From: G963662655 sp963666875
GTDB taxonomy: Bacteria > Cloacimonadota > Cloacimonadia > Cloacimonadales > JAIOQZ01
Direction: 5' to 3'
Assembly: GCA_963666875.2 (NCBI GenBank)
Contig: CAXXPU010000006.1
Coordinates: forward strand, 434,001 to 498,000
DNA: 64,000 nucleotides
The translations under genes and the position numbers were made by a program. Of the stretch, positions 26,254-33,405 are shown piece by piece; position 1 is the stretch's first letter, and each line of letters starts with the position of its first letter. The notes beneath the pieces are model-generated. The model was not told where the DNA came from. It saw only the letters and a list, made by a program, of their open reading frames with translations, and searched no databases.

Positions 26254-26281
26254 TTGACAATAAATTATTCTCTCATGATAT
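26254..26281 (+). promoter_or_regulatory. Candidate promoter TTGACA-N16-TGATAT
   Basis: A perfect -35 hexamer is followed after 16 bases by TGATAT, in A+T-rich DNA. No gene starts nearby on this strand for 800 bases, so its use is uncertain. Confidence 0.3.
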
Positions 26282-26359
26282 CTTGTCTATTGAAAACAGA
26301 CAGCTATTGGAATACCCCCATTTTTCTGTGGAATCTTGGTTCGATGAATATTGATCGAT

Positions 26360-26410
26360 GTTATCCACAGTGTCCTTCGACTCCGCTCAGGATGACACAC
26401 TGTGGATAAC
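26360..26410. repeat. Hairpin with 14-bp arms containing perfect DnaA boxes
   Basis: GTTATCCACAGTGT (26360-26373) and ACACTGTGGATAAC (26397-26410) are perfect inverted arms around a 23-base core (26374-26396) that reads CCTTCGACTCCGC...GGATGAC. Each arm contains the consensus DnaA box TTATCCACA. The core recurs inverted at 26444-26466. Confidence 0.75.
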
Positions 26411-26433
26411 TGCATCCATTTCAGACGGTTGCA

Positions 26434-26478
26434 TAATAATTGTGTCATCCTGAGCGGAGTCGAAGGACAACAATTATT
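26434..26478. repeat. Second copy of the 23-base core in a different hairpin
   Basis: The 23-base core of the preceding hairpin appears in reverse orientation at 26444-26466. Here it is flanked by AATAATTGT (26434-26442) and ACAATTATT (26470-26478), arms unrelated in sequence to those of the first copy. Confidence 0.75.
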
Positions 26479-26635
26479 TTGCATACTCATGTCAGATTTT
26501 TCTACGTACTTTTTTTTAAACGGTAAGCATAGGTATGTCGTTGCAAAGCAGAACCATAGGCTTTCATGGCATGATAATTATGGGGGTATTCCTGAAAACA
26601 GACAGCTACAAGTCAAGTGTGCGGATATGGCTTTT

Positions 26636-26872
26636 CCAGTCCTGGAAGGACGAAAGATTTCAACCCGCATGAGGATTCGATTTTGCAAGCAAAATCACAG
26701 GCGTAAGCCTCGGGTACAGGATTCGGAAGAGGAGCAAAGTCCCGTAGGGACGTCAGAAGTATGCAGAATGATCGGTCTGTCGCACCTACGGCGCTCTTTC
26801 CTCGTATCGGCAAATATACCCGAGGCTTACGCCACGGGCTGAAATCTGTCATCCCTACGGGATTTCTAAGAA
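26636..26872. repeat. Composite palindromic intergenic element
   Basis: Nested inverted pairs span about 235 bp: AGATTTCAACCCG (26655-26667) with CGGGCTGAAATCT (26835-26847, one mismatch); GGCGTAAGCCTCGGGTA (26700-26716) with its perfect complement at 26817-26833; and AGTCCCGTAGGGACG near 26740 with a partial partner ATCCCTACGGGATTT near 26862. A separate palindrome (26671-26701) sits inside the left arm. There is no coding capacity. It resembles the long palindromic non-coding repeats seen in many environmental bacteria. Confidence 0.65.
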
Positions 26873-27081
26873 TGAAACAGGGTTTGATCAATGAGGTGAG
26901 GGATTTGTCTGTCACTAAGTGCCGAAAGTCCCATTCCCCATCCGATAACCGTGTCTGGTTCAATGGTTTCTACCCTCTTCACGAAAAAAAACTTGCCCTT
27001 ATGAACGCAAAATACTTTTTTCTATCGGATAGAAAACAATAACGACGGCTCGCCGTGTGCGGGTTATGACAAGAGGTTTGA
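26873..27081. other. Leader of the carboxyltransferase operon
   Basis: About 210 bases hold no recognisable gene. The only clear structure is the TTTTCTATC dyad at 27018-27036. Ribosome site quality at 27082 is modest (AAGAGG). Confidence 0.4.
27018..27036. promoter_or_regulatory. Perfect 9-bp dyad, possible operator
   Basis: TTTTCTATC-G-GATAGAAAA is a perfect inverted repeat centred 55 bases before the carboxyltransferase start. A repressor site is possible; without a T-run it is not a terminator on the + strand. Confidence 0.4.
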
Positions 27082-28641
27082 ATGAGTACGGTAAAAGAGA
27101 AAATCGAACTGCTGGAAAAACGAATCGGCAAGACGAAAGAGATGGGCGGAGCAGCGCGCATCGAAAAACAACATCAGGCGGGAAAATTATCCGCTCGTGA
27201 GCGCATCGACATGTTCTTCGATCCGGGCACCTTCCGCGAGATCGACATGTTCGTCCACCATCGCTCCACCAATTTTGACATGCCCAAGCACGATATCCCC
27301 TCCGATGGCGTGGTCACTGGTCACGGACTGGTCAACGGCCGCCCGGTGTTCGCCTATTCGCAGGACTTCACCTCGCGCGGCGGATCGCTGGGCGAGAAGC
27401 ACGCTGCCAAGATCAGCAAGATTCAGGACCTGGCGCTGAAATCCGGCGTTCCGATCGTCGGCTTCAACGATTCCGGCGGCGCACGCGTCGAGGAAGGTAT
27501 CGACTCGCTCAAGGGCTACGGCGACATCTTCTTCCGCAACGCGCGTTCCTCCGGCGTGATCCCGCAGATCACCGCCATCATGGGACCCTGCGCGGGTGGC
27601 GCGGTCTATTCACCCGCCATGACCGACTTCGTCTTCATGGTCAAGAACACCAGCTACATGTTCATCACCGGCCCGAGCGTGATTAAGACGGTCACCGGCG
27701 AAGACACCACCTTCGAAGACCTCGGCGGCGCAATGGCGCACAACACCAAGAGTGGCAACGCGCACTTCGCCTGCGAGAGCGACGAGGATGCCATCGAGCA
27801 GGTCAAGGCGCTGCTGAGCTACCTGCCCAACAATAATATGGAAGACGCGCCGCGCTACCAGCCGACCGACGATCCCGGACGCCTCTGCCCGGAGCTCGAC
27901 ACGATGGTACCCGACAGCGCGCGTCAACCCTACGACATGAAGGACGTCGTGCGGTCGATCGTCGATAACGGCGAATTCTTCGAGCCGCACCAGTTCTACG
28001 CGCAGAACGCCATCATCGGTTTCGCACGCATGAACGGTCGCGCGGTGGGCATCATCGGTAATCAACCGCTCTTCCTCGCCGGTTGCCTCGACATCGACGC
28101 CTCCGACAAGATTTCCCGCTTCATCCGGTTCTGCGACGCCTTCAACCTGCCCATCATCACCTTCGTGGATGTCCCCGGCTACCTTCCGGGCTGCGAGCAG
28201 GAATGGAACGGCATCATCCGTCACGGCGCCAAGCTCCTTTGGAGCTACTCGGAAGCGACGGTTCCCAAGCTTACCGTGGTCACCCGAAAGGACTATGGCG
28301 GCGCTTACATCGCGATGAGTTCGCAGCACCTGGGCGGCGACATGATCTTCGCGTGGCCCTCCGCCGAAATCGCGGTGATGGGCGCGCAGGGGGCGGTCAA
28401 TATCGTGTCCGGCTACCGGGCGCGGATGAAGAATGCGGAGAATCCCGCGGAGCTACGCCAGGAGCTGATCGCCGAATACGAAGAGGCGTTCAACAATCCG
28501 TACAACGCGGCCGAGCGCGGTTATATCGACGCGGTGATCCGTCCGTCGGAAACGCGCGTCCGCCTGATCGACGCCCTGGAAGTCCTTACTACCAAGAGCG
28601 AATCGTTGCCGCCCAAGAAGCACGGCAACATCCCGGTGTAA
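27082..28641 (+). CDS. Acyl-CoA carboxyltransferase (methylmalonyl-CoA 12S / PCC beta type)
   Basis: The 519-residue protein is a biotin-dependent carboxyltransferase of the AccD/PccB/MmdA family, with both crotonase-like halves. The N-terminal half has GFNDSGGARVEEGIDSL and GPCAGGAVYSPAM; the C-terminal half has FVDVPGYLPGCEQE, RKDYGGAYIAMSSQHLGGD and the AWPSAEIAVMGAQGAV segment. Such subunits transfer carboxyl between carboxybiotin and propionyl- or methylmalonyl-CoA in the cytosol. The next genes encode a small protein and a 5S-type biotin protein, so the transcarboxylase 12S role (methylmalonyl-CoA side) is the best fit. Propionyl-CoA carboxylase is the alternative, but no biotin carboxylase gene is in the window. 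Confidence 0.9.
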   Translation: MSTVKEKIELLEKRIGKTKEMGGAARIEKQHQAGKLSARERIDMFFDPGTFREIDMFVHHRSTNFDMPKHDIPSDGVVTGHGLVNGRPVFAYSQDFTSRGGSLGEKHAAKISKIQDLALKSGVPIVGFNDSGGARVEEGIDSLKGYGDIFFRNARSSGVIPQITAIMGPCAGGAVYSPAMTDFVFMVKNTSYMFITGPSVIKTVTGEDTTFEDLGGAMAHNTKSGNAHFACESDEDAIEQVKALLSYLPNNNMEDAPRYQPTDDPGRLCPELDTMVPDSARQPYDMKDVVRSIVDNGEFFEPHQFYAQNAIIGFARMNGRAVGIIGNQPLFLAGCLDIDASDKISRFIRFCDAFNLPIITFVDVPGYLPGCEQEWNGIIRHGAKLLWSYSEATVPKLTVVTRKDYGGAYIAMSSQHLGGDMIFAWPSAEIAVMGAQGAVNIVSGYRARMKNAENPAELRQELIAEYEEAFNNPYNAAERGYIDAVIRPSETRVRLIDALEVLTTKSESLPPKKHGNIPV

Positions 28642-28651
28642 GGAGGGATCC

Positions 28652-28837
28652 ATGCAGCGAGAGAAGAAGATACGCGCGGCGATCGCCGGCGTGATGATGC
28701 TGATGGAAGAGGAGCATTCGATGCGCAGTCGCGTCGAGCCGGTTCCGGTGAACGTGCCGACTCCATGGGCACAGCATGGCAGGCGCAACATTATGCAAAA
28801 TAGAGAATTACTGCAACGAAGAGTTATCAAGAGATAG
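28652..28837 (+). CDS. Small 61-aa protein of the carboxyltransferase operon (OadG/MmdD-tail-like)
   Basis: A strong AAGGAGG site lies 5 bases before this ATG, and the 61-codon frame fits exactly between two carboxyltransferase genes. The N-terminus REKKIRAAIAGVMMLMEEE resembles the IAAI.AA motif of OadG/MmdD small subunits. The C-terminus PWAQHGRRNIMQNRELLQRR resembles the W..xGRxxxMxxR tail of those subunits. Unlike OadG it has no membrane helix. I infer an assembly or docking peptide for the soluble carboxyltransferase complex. The resemblance is from memory and by eye; protein expression is likely from the ribosome site and placement. Confidence 0.6.
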   Translation: MQREKKIRAAIAGVMMLMEEEHSMRSRVEPVPVNVPTPWAQHGRRNIMQNRELLQRRVIKR

Positions 28838-28858
28838 AATATACGGAGGATATAAGGA

Positions 28859-30829
28859 ATGAAATACGACAAGCACGGAGCGCTCGAACTGACCGACATG
28901 AAGTACGGCCAGGATCGCCCGAAAGCAGCCAATCCTGTCAAGGTGCAGGACTTGACCTTCCGCGACGGACATCAATCCATCTTCGCCACACGTGGCAGAA
29001 CCGAGGATATGCTGGAAGTCGCCGAGCAGATCGATCAGGTCGGCTTCTATTCGACCGAAGTATGGGGCGGTGCGACCTTCGACACCATGCACCGCTACCT
29101 CAACGAGGATCCGTGGCAGAGGATTCGCACCCTCAAGAAGTACATGAAGAAGACCCCGTTCTCGATGCTGCTTCGCGGCCAGAATCTTGTGGGATACCGC
29201 AACTACGCTGACGACGTGGTCGAGGCGTTCGTGCAACGTGCCGCCGACAACGGCATCGACATTTTCCGTGTATTCGACGCACTTAACGATTTCCGCAATT
29301 TCGAAACCGCGGTGAAGATCATCCAGAAGAACGAGAAGCACTTCCAGGGATCGATATGCTATTCGCTCACCGAGCAGCGCATGGGTGGCGACGTCTATAA
29401 TCTCGCGTACTACCTCGACAAGGCGAAAGAGCTCGAGGCGATGGGCGCGGACTCGATCTGCATCAAGGACATGGCGGGCCTGATCGCGCCATACGACGCC
29501 TACAATCTGATCAAGGCGCTCAAAGAAACCGTCAAGTGTCCGATCCATCTGCACACGCACTTCACATCCGGGATGGGCGACCTCTCGATCTTCAAGGCGA
29601 TCGAGGCCGGGGTCGATATCGTCGATACCTGCCTGGCGCCGTTTGCCTACCGCACCTCGCACGCAGCCGTCGAGCCGCTGGTGGTCAGCCTCCTCGGCAC
29701 CAACCGCGACACCGGATTCGACATCAACCTGCTCAGCGAGATCGACAAGAAACTCGAAAAGATCGCGCCGAAATACATGCACTTCCTGGACAACACCAAG
29801 CTGTCCGTCATCGATATCAACGTGATCCTGCACCAGACGCCGGGCGGAATGCTCTCGAATCTGGTCAACCAGCTTCGCCAGATGGAGCAGCTCGACAGAC
29901 TCGAAGACGTCTTTGAAACGCTCCCGGCGGTGCGCAAGGACCTCGGTCAGGTGCCGCTCGTGACGCCGACCAGTCAGATCGTGGGCATCCAGACGGTGAA
30001 CAACGTCCTCTTCGACAAGAAAGAAGGCGAGTACAGCCGCATCACCGAGCAGGTCAAAGACCTCTGCTTCGGTCTCTACGGAAGGACGCCGCGCCCGATC
30101 GACAAGGATGTCCAGGCGAAGGCGCTGAAGGATTACCCGCGCGGCGAGGTACCGACCGACGTGCGCCCGGGCGATGTCCTCGAACCGGAATTGCCCAAGG
30201 TGAAGGAAGAGTGCAAGGGTCTGGCCAAAGACCTCGACGACGAACTGATCGTAGCGCTCTATCCGGTTACCGGCAAGCGCTTCCTGAAGTGGAAATACGG
30301 TAAGGAAGAGCCGCCGAAAGACGTATTGCCCAAGACCATCGAGGAGTGTGAAGCGGAGCAGAAACTCGTTCAGAAAGCACTGTGCGGCGAACTGGTCGAG
30401 AAGCCGCCGAAAGCTGCTCCTCCCAAACCGGAGAACGTGCGCAGCTTCGACGTCTATGTGGATGACGAGTACTTCAAGGTCGAGATCGGATCGGACGGAA
30501 TGCCGGCTGTCGCGCCCAGTGTGAAACCGGTCGCGCGTCCGGCAGCCTCGGCGCCAGCTCCGAAGCCTGCTCCGAAGAAAGAAGCGCCCAAGCCGCAGGT
30601 TGCCGTGGTGGAAGGACAAAGCGTCATCACAGCGCCCATGCCGGGCATGGTGATCGAGTACAAGAAGCAGGTGGGCGACAAGGTCGCGGTCGGCGAGACC
30701 GTCCTGATTCTGGAAGCGATGAAGATGTACAACAACATCGAAGCGACCGTCGATGGAACCATCAAGAAGATTCCTTTCGGCGCCGGCGACAACGTTTCCA
30801 AGGACGCGATCCTCTGTGTGATCGAATAA
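28859..30829 (+). CDS. 5S-type carboxyltransferase fused to biotin carrier (pyruvate carboxylase B / OadA-like)
   Basis: This 656-residue protein couples pyruvate/oxaloacetate carboxyl transfer to a tethered biotin. The TIM-barrel carboxyltransferase (about 25-300) shows VQDLTFRDGHQS, ATRGRTEDM, EVWGGATFD, the metal-binding lysine segment SICIKDMAGL and HLHTHFTSG. The PYC/OADA domain follows (to about 470), then a Pro/Ala-rich linker (about 535-585) and a biotinyl domain with the biotin lysine in EAMKM (Lys622). GGAGG and AAGGA ribosome sites precede the ATG. No membrane beta subunit is encoded nearby, so a soluble transcarboxylase (fused 5S and 1.3S functions) is more likely than a sodium-pumping decarboxylase. 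Pyruvate carboxylase subunit B is the alternative. Confidence 0.92.
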   Translation: MKYDKHGALELTDMKYGQDRPKAANPVKVQDLTFRDGHQSIFATRGRTEDMLEVAEQIDQVGFYSTEVWGGATFDTMHRYLNEDPWQRIRTLKKYMKKTPFSMLLRGQNLVGYRNYADDVVEAFVQRAADNGIDIFRVFDALNDFRNFETAVKIIQKNEKHFQGSICYSLTEQRMGGDVYNLAYYLDKAKELEAMGADSICIKDMAGLIAPYDAYNLIKALKETVKCPIHLHTHFTSGMGDLSIFKAIEAGVDIVDTCLAPFAYRTSHAAVEPLVVSLLGTNRDTGFDINLLSEIDKKLEKIAPKYMHFLDNTKLSVIDINVILHQTPGGMLSNLVNQLRQMEQLDRLEDVFETLPAVRKDLGQVPLVTPTSQIVGIQTVNNVLFDKKEGEYSRITEQVKDLCFGLYGRTPRPIDKDVQAKALKDYPRGEVPTDVRPGDVLEPELPKVKEECKGLAKDLDDELIVALYPVTGKRFLKWKYGKEEPPKDVLPKTIEECEAEQKLVQKALCGELVEKPPKAAPPKPENVRSFDVYVDDEYFKVEIGSDGMPAVAPSVKPVARPAASAPAPKPAPKKEAPKPQVAVVEGQSVITAPMPGMVIEYKKQVGDKVAVGETVLILEAMKMYNNIEATVDGTIKKIPFGAGDNVSKDAILCVIE

Positions 30830-30845
30830 CGATACTGAAAATGAG

Positions 30846-30873
30846 GGAGGTTCGAGAGAGCCTCCTTTTTTTA
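30846..30873 (+). terminator. Rho-independent terminator of the carboxyltransferase operon
   Basis: GGAGGTTC pairs with GAGCCTCC (one G-U pair) around a GAGA loop, followed by seven T. It lies 16 bases after the stop codon. Confidence 0.9.
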
Positions 30874-31271
30874 TTGCCTGTGGGTGTCAAGCAGGAATGG
30901 GAGAAGCATTTCGAAATTTTGTTAATTACGATTCAGCATTCTCGAATGATGGATTTCGATGAAATTATGAAAACAATGGCAATGAATAGACTTGACACAC
31001 GGGGATTTCTCGCTAAAATATCAATAGGATAAGTTGGGCAATCTAAGCTCTCTCTCGAAAGAACGCGGACTGTTTGGAGTCGTAGATATTTATGAGAAAG
31101 CGAATTGCATAATTTCGTAAAGGTTGCGATTACACCGATCGGAAGGATGAGATCAGTGAAAAATCGTGTCAATGGGTGAAATTGGCCTGTCATGTTTGGT
31201 CGAAATGAGTGTGGAATGACATACACGGCATTCACATTTTTATGTAGCAAAAACGTGCGCCGGAGCGTTCG
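30874..31271. other. Intergenic region before the Che-like cluster
   Basis: About 400 A+T-rich bases contain a good promoter candidate at 30992-31019, leaving a 5' leader of about 240 bases before cheR. No gene, tRNA or known riboswitch was recognised in the leader. The ATG at 31272 has a weak ribosome site (GGAGCG). Confidence 0.45.
30992..31019 (+). promoter_or_regulatory. Promoter TTGACA-N16-TAAAAT
   Basis: A perfect -35 and a near-consensus -10 are separated by 16 bases. It points into the Che-like cluster. Confidence 0.6.
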
Positions 31272-32123
31272 ATGATATCTTCCAAGATACTGCTCGAACC
31301 GGGTGATTTCATCTTGCTTCGGGAGTACATACAAAAAGAATACGGCATCGTGATCGGCGACGAAAAGGCGTCCGTCATCGAAGGCTACCTGTCTAATCTG
31401 GTTCTCGAAAGCAGTTGCAAGAATTTTCGCGAATTCTATCACAAGGCGAAAATGGATACGACGGGGAATCTTCGTAACAAGATCATCGATGCAATCACAA
31501 TATTCGAAACTGCCTGGTTCCGTGACAACAAGCCCTGGGGGATTGTTGACGAGCTGATCGTTCCGCGATTCATCTCGGATATCCGGTCCGGCAGAAAGGC
31601 GCAGATTCAGGTGTGGTCTGCCGGGGTATCGACAGGTGAAGAAATCTATTCGTTTGCCATGATTTTGGCCGAAGCGCTGACACGATTTCCGATGATCAAG
31701 CCTTCCGCATTCAGCATTCTGGCGACGGACATATCTCCGAGCGCGCTGTATCGTGCGATATCGGGCCGCTACAATGTCGAATCGATGCGAAAGGGAATGA
31801 TCCCGCACTTCCGCGATCGGTATTTCACCGAGGATAACGGCATCAGCGAGATATCGAAAGATATCCGGGAGATGGTAACGTTCAGCCCGTTCAACCTGCA
31901 ACTCGATTTCGTCAACATCCCATCCTGCGATCTGATATTTCTACGGAATGTCGCAGTCTATTTCCCGTTTGAATCGAAGAAGAAGCTTTTTGACAAGATA
32001 TTTCATAAGTTAAACGACGATGGATACCTTTTGATCGGTGAATCGGAATCGCTGGATGGTATCTCCACGAAATTCCGGAAGCATGAATACAAGAAAAGCG
32101 CGTATTATCTTGCGAAACGTTAA
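31272..32123 (+). CDS. CheR-type chemotaxis protein methyltransferase
   Basis: The 283-residue protein has the CheR layout: a small helical N-terminal domain (to about 75) and a SAM-dependent methyltransferase domain. Motifs seen are TIFETAWFRD (usual NETxFFRD), VWSAGVSTGEEIYS (usual WSAACSTGEEPYS), LATDISPSAL and CDLIFLRNVAVYF (usual DLIxCRNVLIYF). The family methylates receptor glutamates using S-adenosylmethionine. The catalytic motifs are slightly divergent, notably Ser-Ala-Gly-Val for Ser-Ala-Ala-Cys. No receptor, CheA or CheB is in the window, so its target is unknown. Confidence 0.88.
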   Translation: MISSKILLEPGDFILLREYIQKEYGIVIGDEKASVIEGYLSNLVLESSCKNFREFYHKAKMDTTGNLRNKIIDAITIFETAWFRDNKPWGIVDELIVPRFISDIRSGRKAQIQVWSAGVSTGEEIYSFAMILAEALTRFPMIKPSAFSILATDISPSALYRAISGRYNVESMRKGMIPHFRDRYFTEDNGISEISKDIREMVTFSPFNLQLDFVNIPSCDLIFLRNVAVYFPFESKKKLFDKIFHKLNDDGYLLIGESESLDGISTKFRKHEYKKSAYYLAKR

Positions 32124-32137
32124 TGTATGAGGTAGGA

Positions 32138-32545
32138 ATGAAGATTTTGACCATTGATGACTCTCGATTGATGCGAGCAATGATTCGCTGCACGATCGAA
32201 GCACTTGGTTTTGAGGCATTGGAAGCATCGAACGGATATCAGGCGCTCAAGATTTTAAAGAATCATTACGACGATATCAGCCTGATTCTGCTCGACTGGA
32301 ATATGCCTGGTATCAGTGGTTATGACCTGTTACTGAAACTGAAAGCCAACAAGCTATATCATTCCATTCCCGTAATGATGGTTACGACGGAGAGCGAGTG
32401 TAAACATGTGATAGACGCGATCCAGCACGGCGCTCAAAATTATCTGAAGAAACCCTTTACACCGGAGAGTCTGGTGGATAAAATTGGAGAAGTCCTGGGC
32501 GAACTGCCGCAAGAGTTTTCTGACACGGACGAAGTACACCTATAG
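32138..32545 (+). CDS. CheY-like single-domain response regulator
   Basis: The start at 32138 is preferred because GAGG lies 5 bases before it and the protein then begins MKILTIDDSRLMR, as CheY proteins do; an upstream ATG touches the cheR stop. The 135-residue receiver has the acidic pair in TIDDS, the phospho-acceptor Asp in LILLDWNMPG (near 53), the switch Thr in MVTTES and the Lys in YLKKPF. All key residues are present, so it should be phosphorylatable. There is no output domain. It sits between CheR and HDOD genes in a tight run. Confidence 0.92.
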   Translation: MKILTIDDSRLMRAMIRCTIEALGFEALEASNGYQALKILKNHYDDISLILLDWNMPGISGYDLLLKLKANKLYHSIPVMMVTTESECKHVIDAIQHGAQNYLKKPFTPESLVDKIGEVLGELPQEFSDTDEVHL

Positions 32546-32553
32546 AGGTTTGA

Positions 32554-33405
32554 ATGTATCGGAATACGATCCTGGAACGTCTTTCACGAATCGAAGAAGC
32601 GCCAACCATGTTGACCATCGCTCTGGAGATCGACCGCTTATCGAGAAATCCCGATACGTCCGCTAATCAGATTAGCAGCATTATCCGGCTCGACCCTGCT
32701 CTGACCGGTAAGGTGCTGAAGATCGCCAATTCCGCCGTCTATGCATCGCGTCAGCGGATCGTCAGTCTCCAGCAGGCGATCGCCAGGCTCGGTTTCTCCG
32801 AAATTCGTCGCATCACGATATCCATCGCGGTGATCAACAGCTTCAAGAATTTCTTCGTTGATTACGAGAAGTTCTGGATACACTCGATCTCGACGGCATA
32901 TCTGGGCGTCGCACTGCACAAAAAGGCCGTACAGCAGACACAGGAAGACGAGGTCTATATCTGCGGAATTCTGCACGATATCGGCGTTCTGATCATGGAT
33001 CAATATTTTACCACGATATACAAGAAAGTATTCGAAATCGCCGAACGCAGGCGATTCGATCTTCCCATTGTCGAAGAGAAACTACTTGGAATCTCTCATG
33101 CCGAGGTTGGCGCGTTTCTGCTGCGCAAGTGGAAGCTCCCCGACACGATCACCGATGTCGTGTTGAACCACCACATGCCGCAGAGAGCAAAGATCAACGC
33201 CATCGCGACGCGGCTGATCTACCTCGCCAACTTCATCTGTAACAACCGTGGCATCGATAATGGTTGCGGATTCTTCCCGGAAGGATTTTACGACGATATC
33301 TGGGATGAACTGGGGCTGCGAGTGGATGAAATTCCGTCAATAATCGATGTCGTCATGAAGGAAACCCAGAAAGCGAAGGAAATTCTGCGACTGGGCGGTC
33401 GATAA
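32554..33405 (+). CDS. HDOD-domain signalling protein
   Basis: The 283-residue protein starts with an HDOD domain. EEAPTMLTIALEIDRL is followed by DPALTGKVLKIANSAVYASR and the SLQQAIARLGFSEIRRI helix, all typical. The central CGILHDIGVLIMDQY matches the degenerate HD motif, and LLGISHAEVGAFLLRKWKLPDTITDVVLNHH is the usual late segment. HDOD proteins act in signal transduction, often beside response regulators; a catalytic role is not established. Its stop overlaps the next start by one base (TAATG). Confidence 0.92.
   Translation: MYRNTILERLSRIEEAPTMLTIALEIDRLSRNPDTSANQISSIIRLDPALTGKVLKIANSAVYASRQRIVSLQQAIARLGFSEIRRITISIAVINSFKNFFVDYEKFWIHSISTAYLGVALHKKAVQQTQEDEVYICGILHDIGVLIMDQYFTTIYKKVFEIAERRRFDLPIVEEKLLGISHAEVGAFLLRKWKLPDTITDVVLNHHMPQRAKINAIATRLIYLANFICNNRGIDNGCGFFPEGFYDDIWDELGLRVDEIPSIIDVVMKETQKAKEILRLGGR

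Larger units (their letters stand above)
26291..26608. mobile_element. 284-bp MITE-like element with flanking direct repeats
   Basis: Perfect 13-bp terminal inverted repeats GGAATACCCCCAT (26309-26321) and ATGGGGGTATTCC (26580-26592) bound a 284-bp segment. Immediately outside, the same 16 bases TGAAAACAGACAGCTA occur at 26291-26306 and 26593-26608 as a direct repeat, as a target-site duplication would. There is no transposase gene inside, so it would be non-autonomous. Its interior carries two smaller hairpins described separately. The name MITE-like is inference from the end structure. Confidence 0.65.

Noticed and set aside
26360..26410. Chromosome replication origin at the paired DnaA boxes
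   Set aside because: Only two boxes, both explained by one inverted repeat, and no dnaA/dnaN/recF nearby; kept as an observation only.
26761..27042. 93-codon frame over the palindromic element
   Set aside because: It is encoded by repeat DNA; no ribosome site and no family.
28808..30619. 603-codon open frame on the - strand opposite the 5S-biotin gene
   Set aside because: The opposite strand encodes a well-conserved carboxyltransferase; the antisense product is Arg/His-rich with no family features.
30841..31032. 63-codon frame after the carboxyltransferase operon
   Set aside because: It begins inside the terminator hairpin and covers the promoter at 30992; composition is not protein-like.
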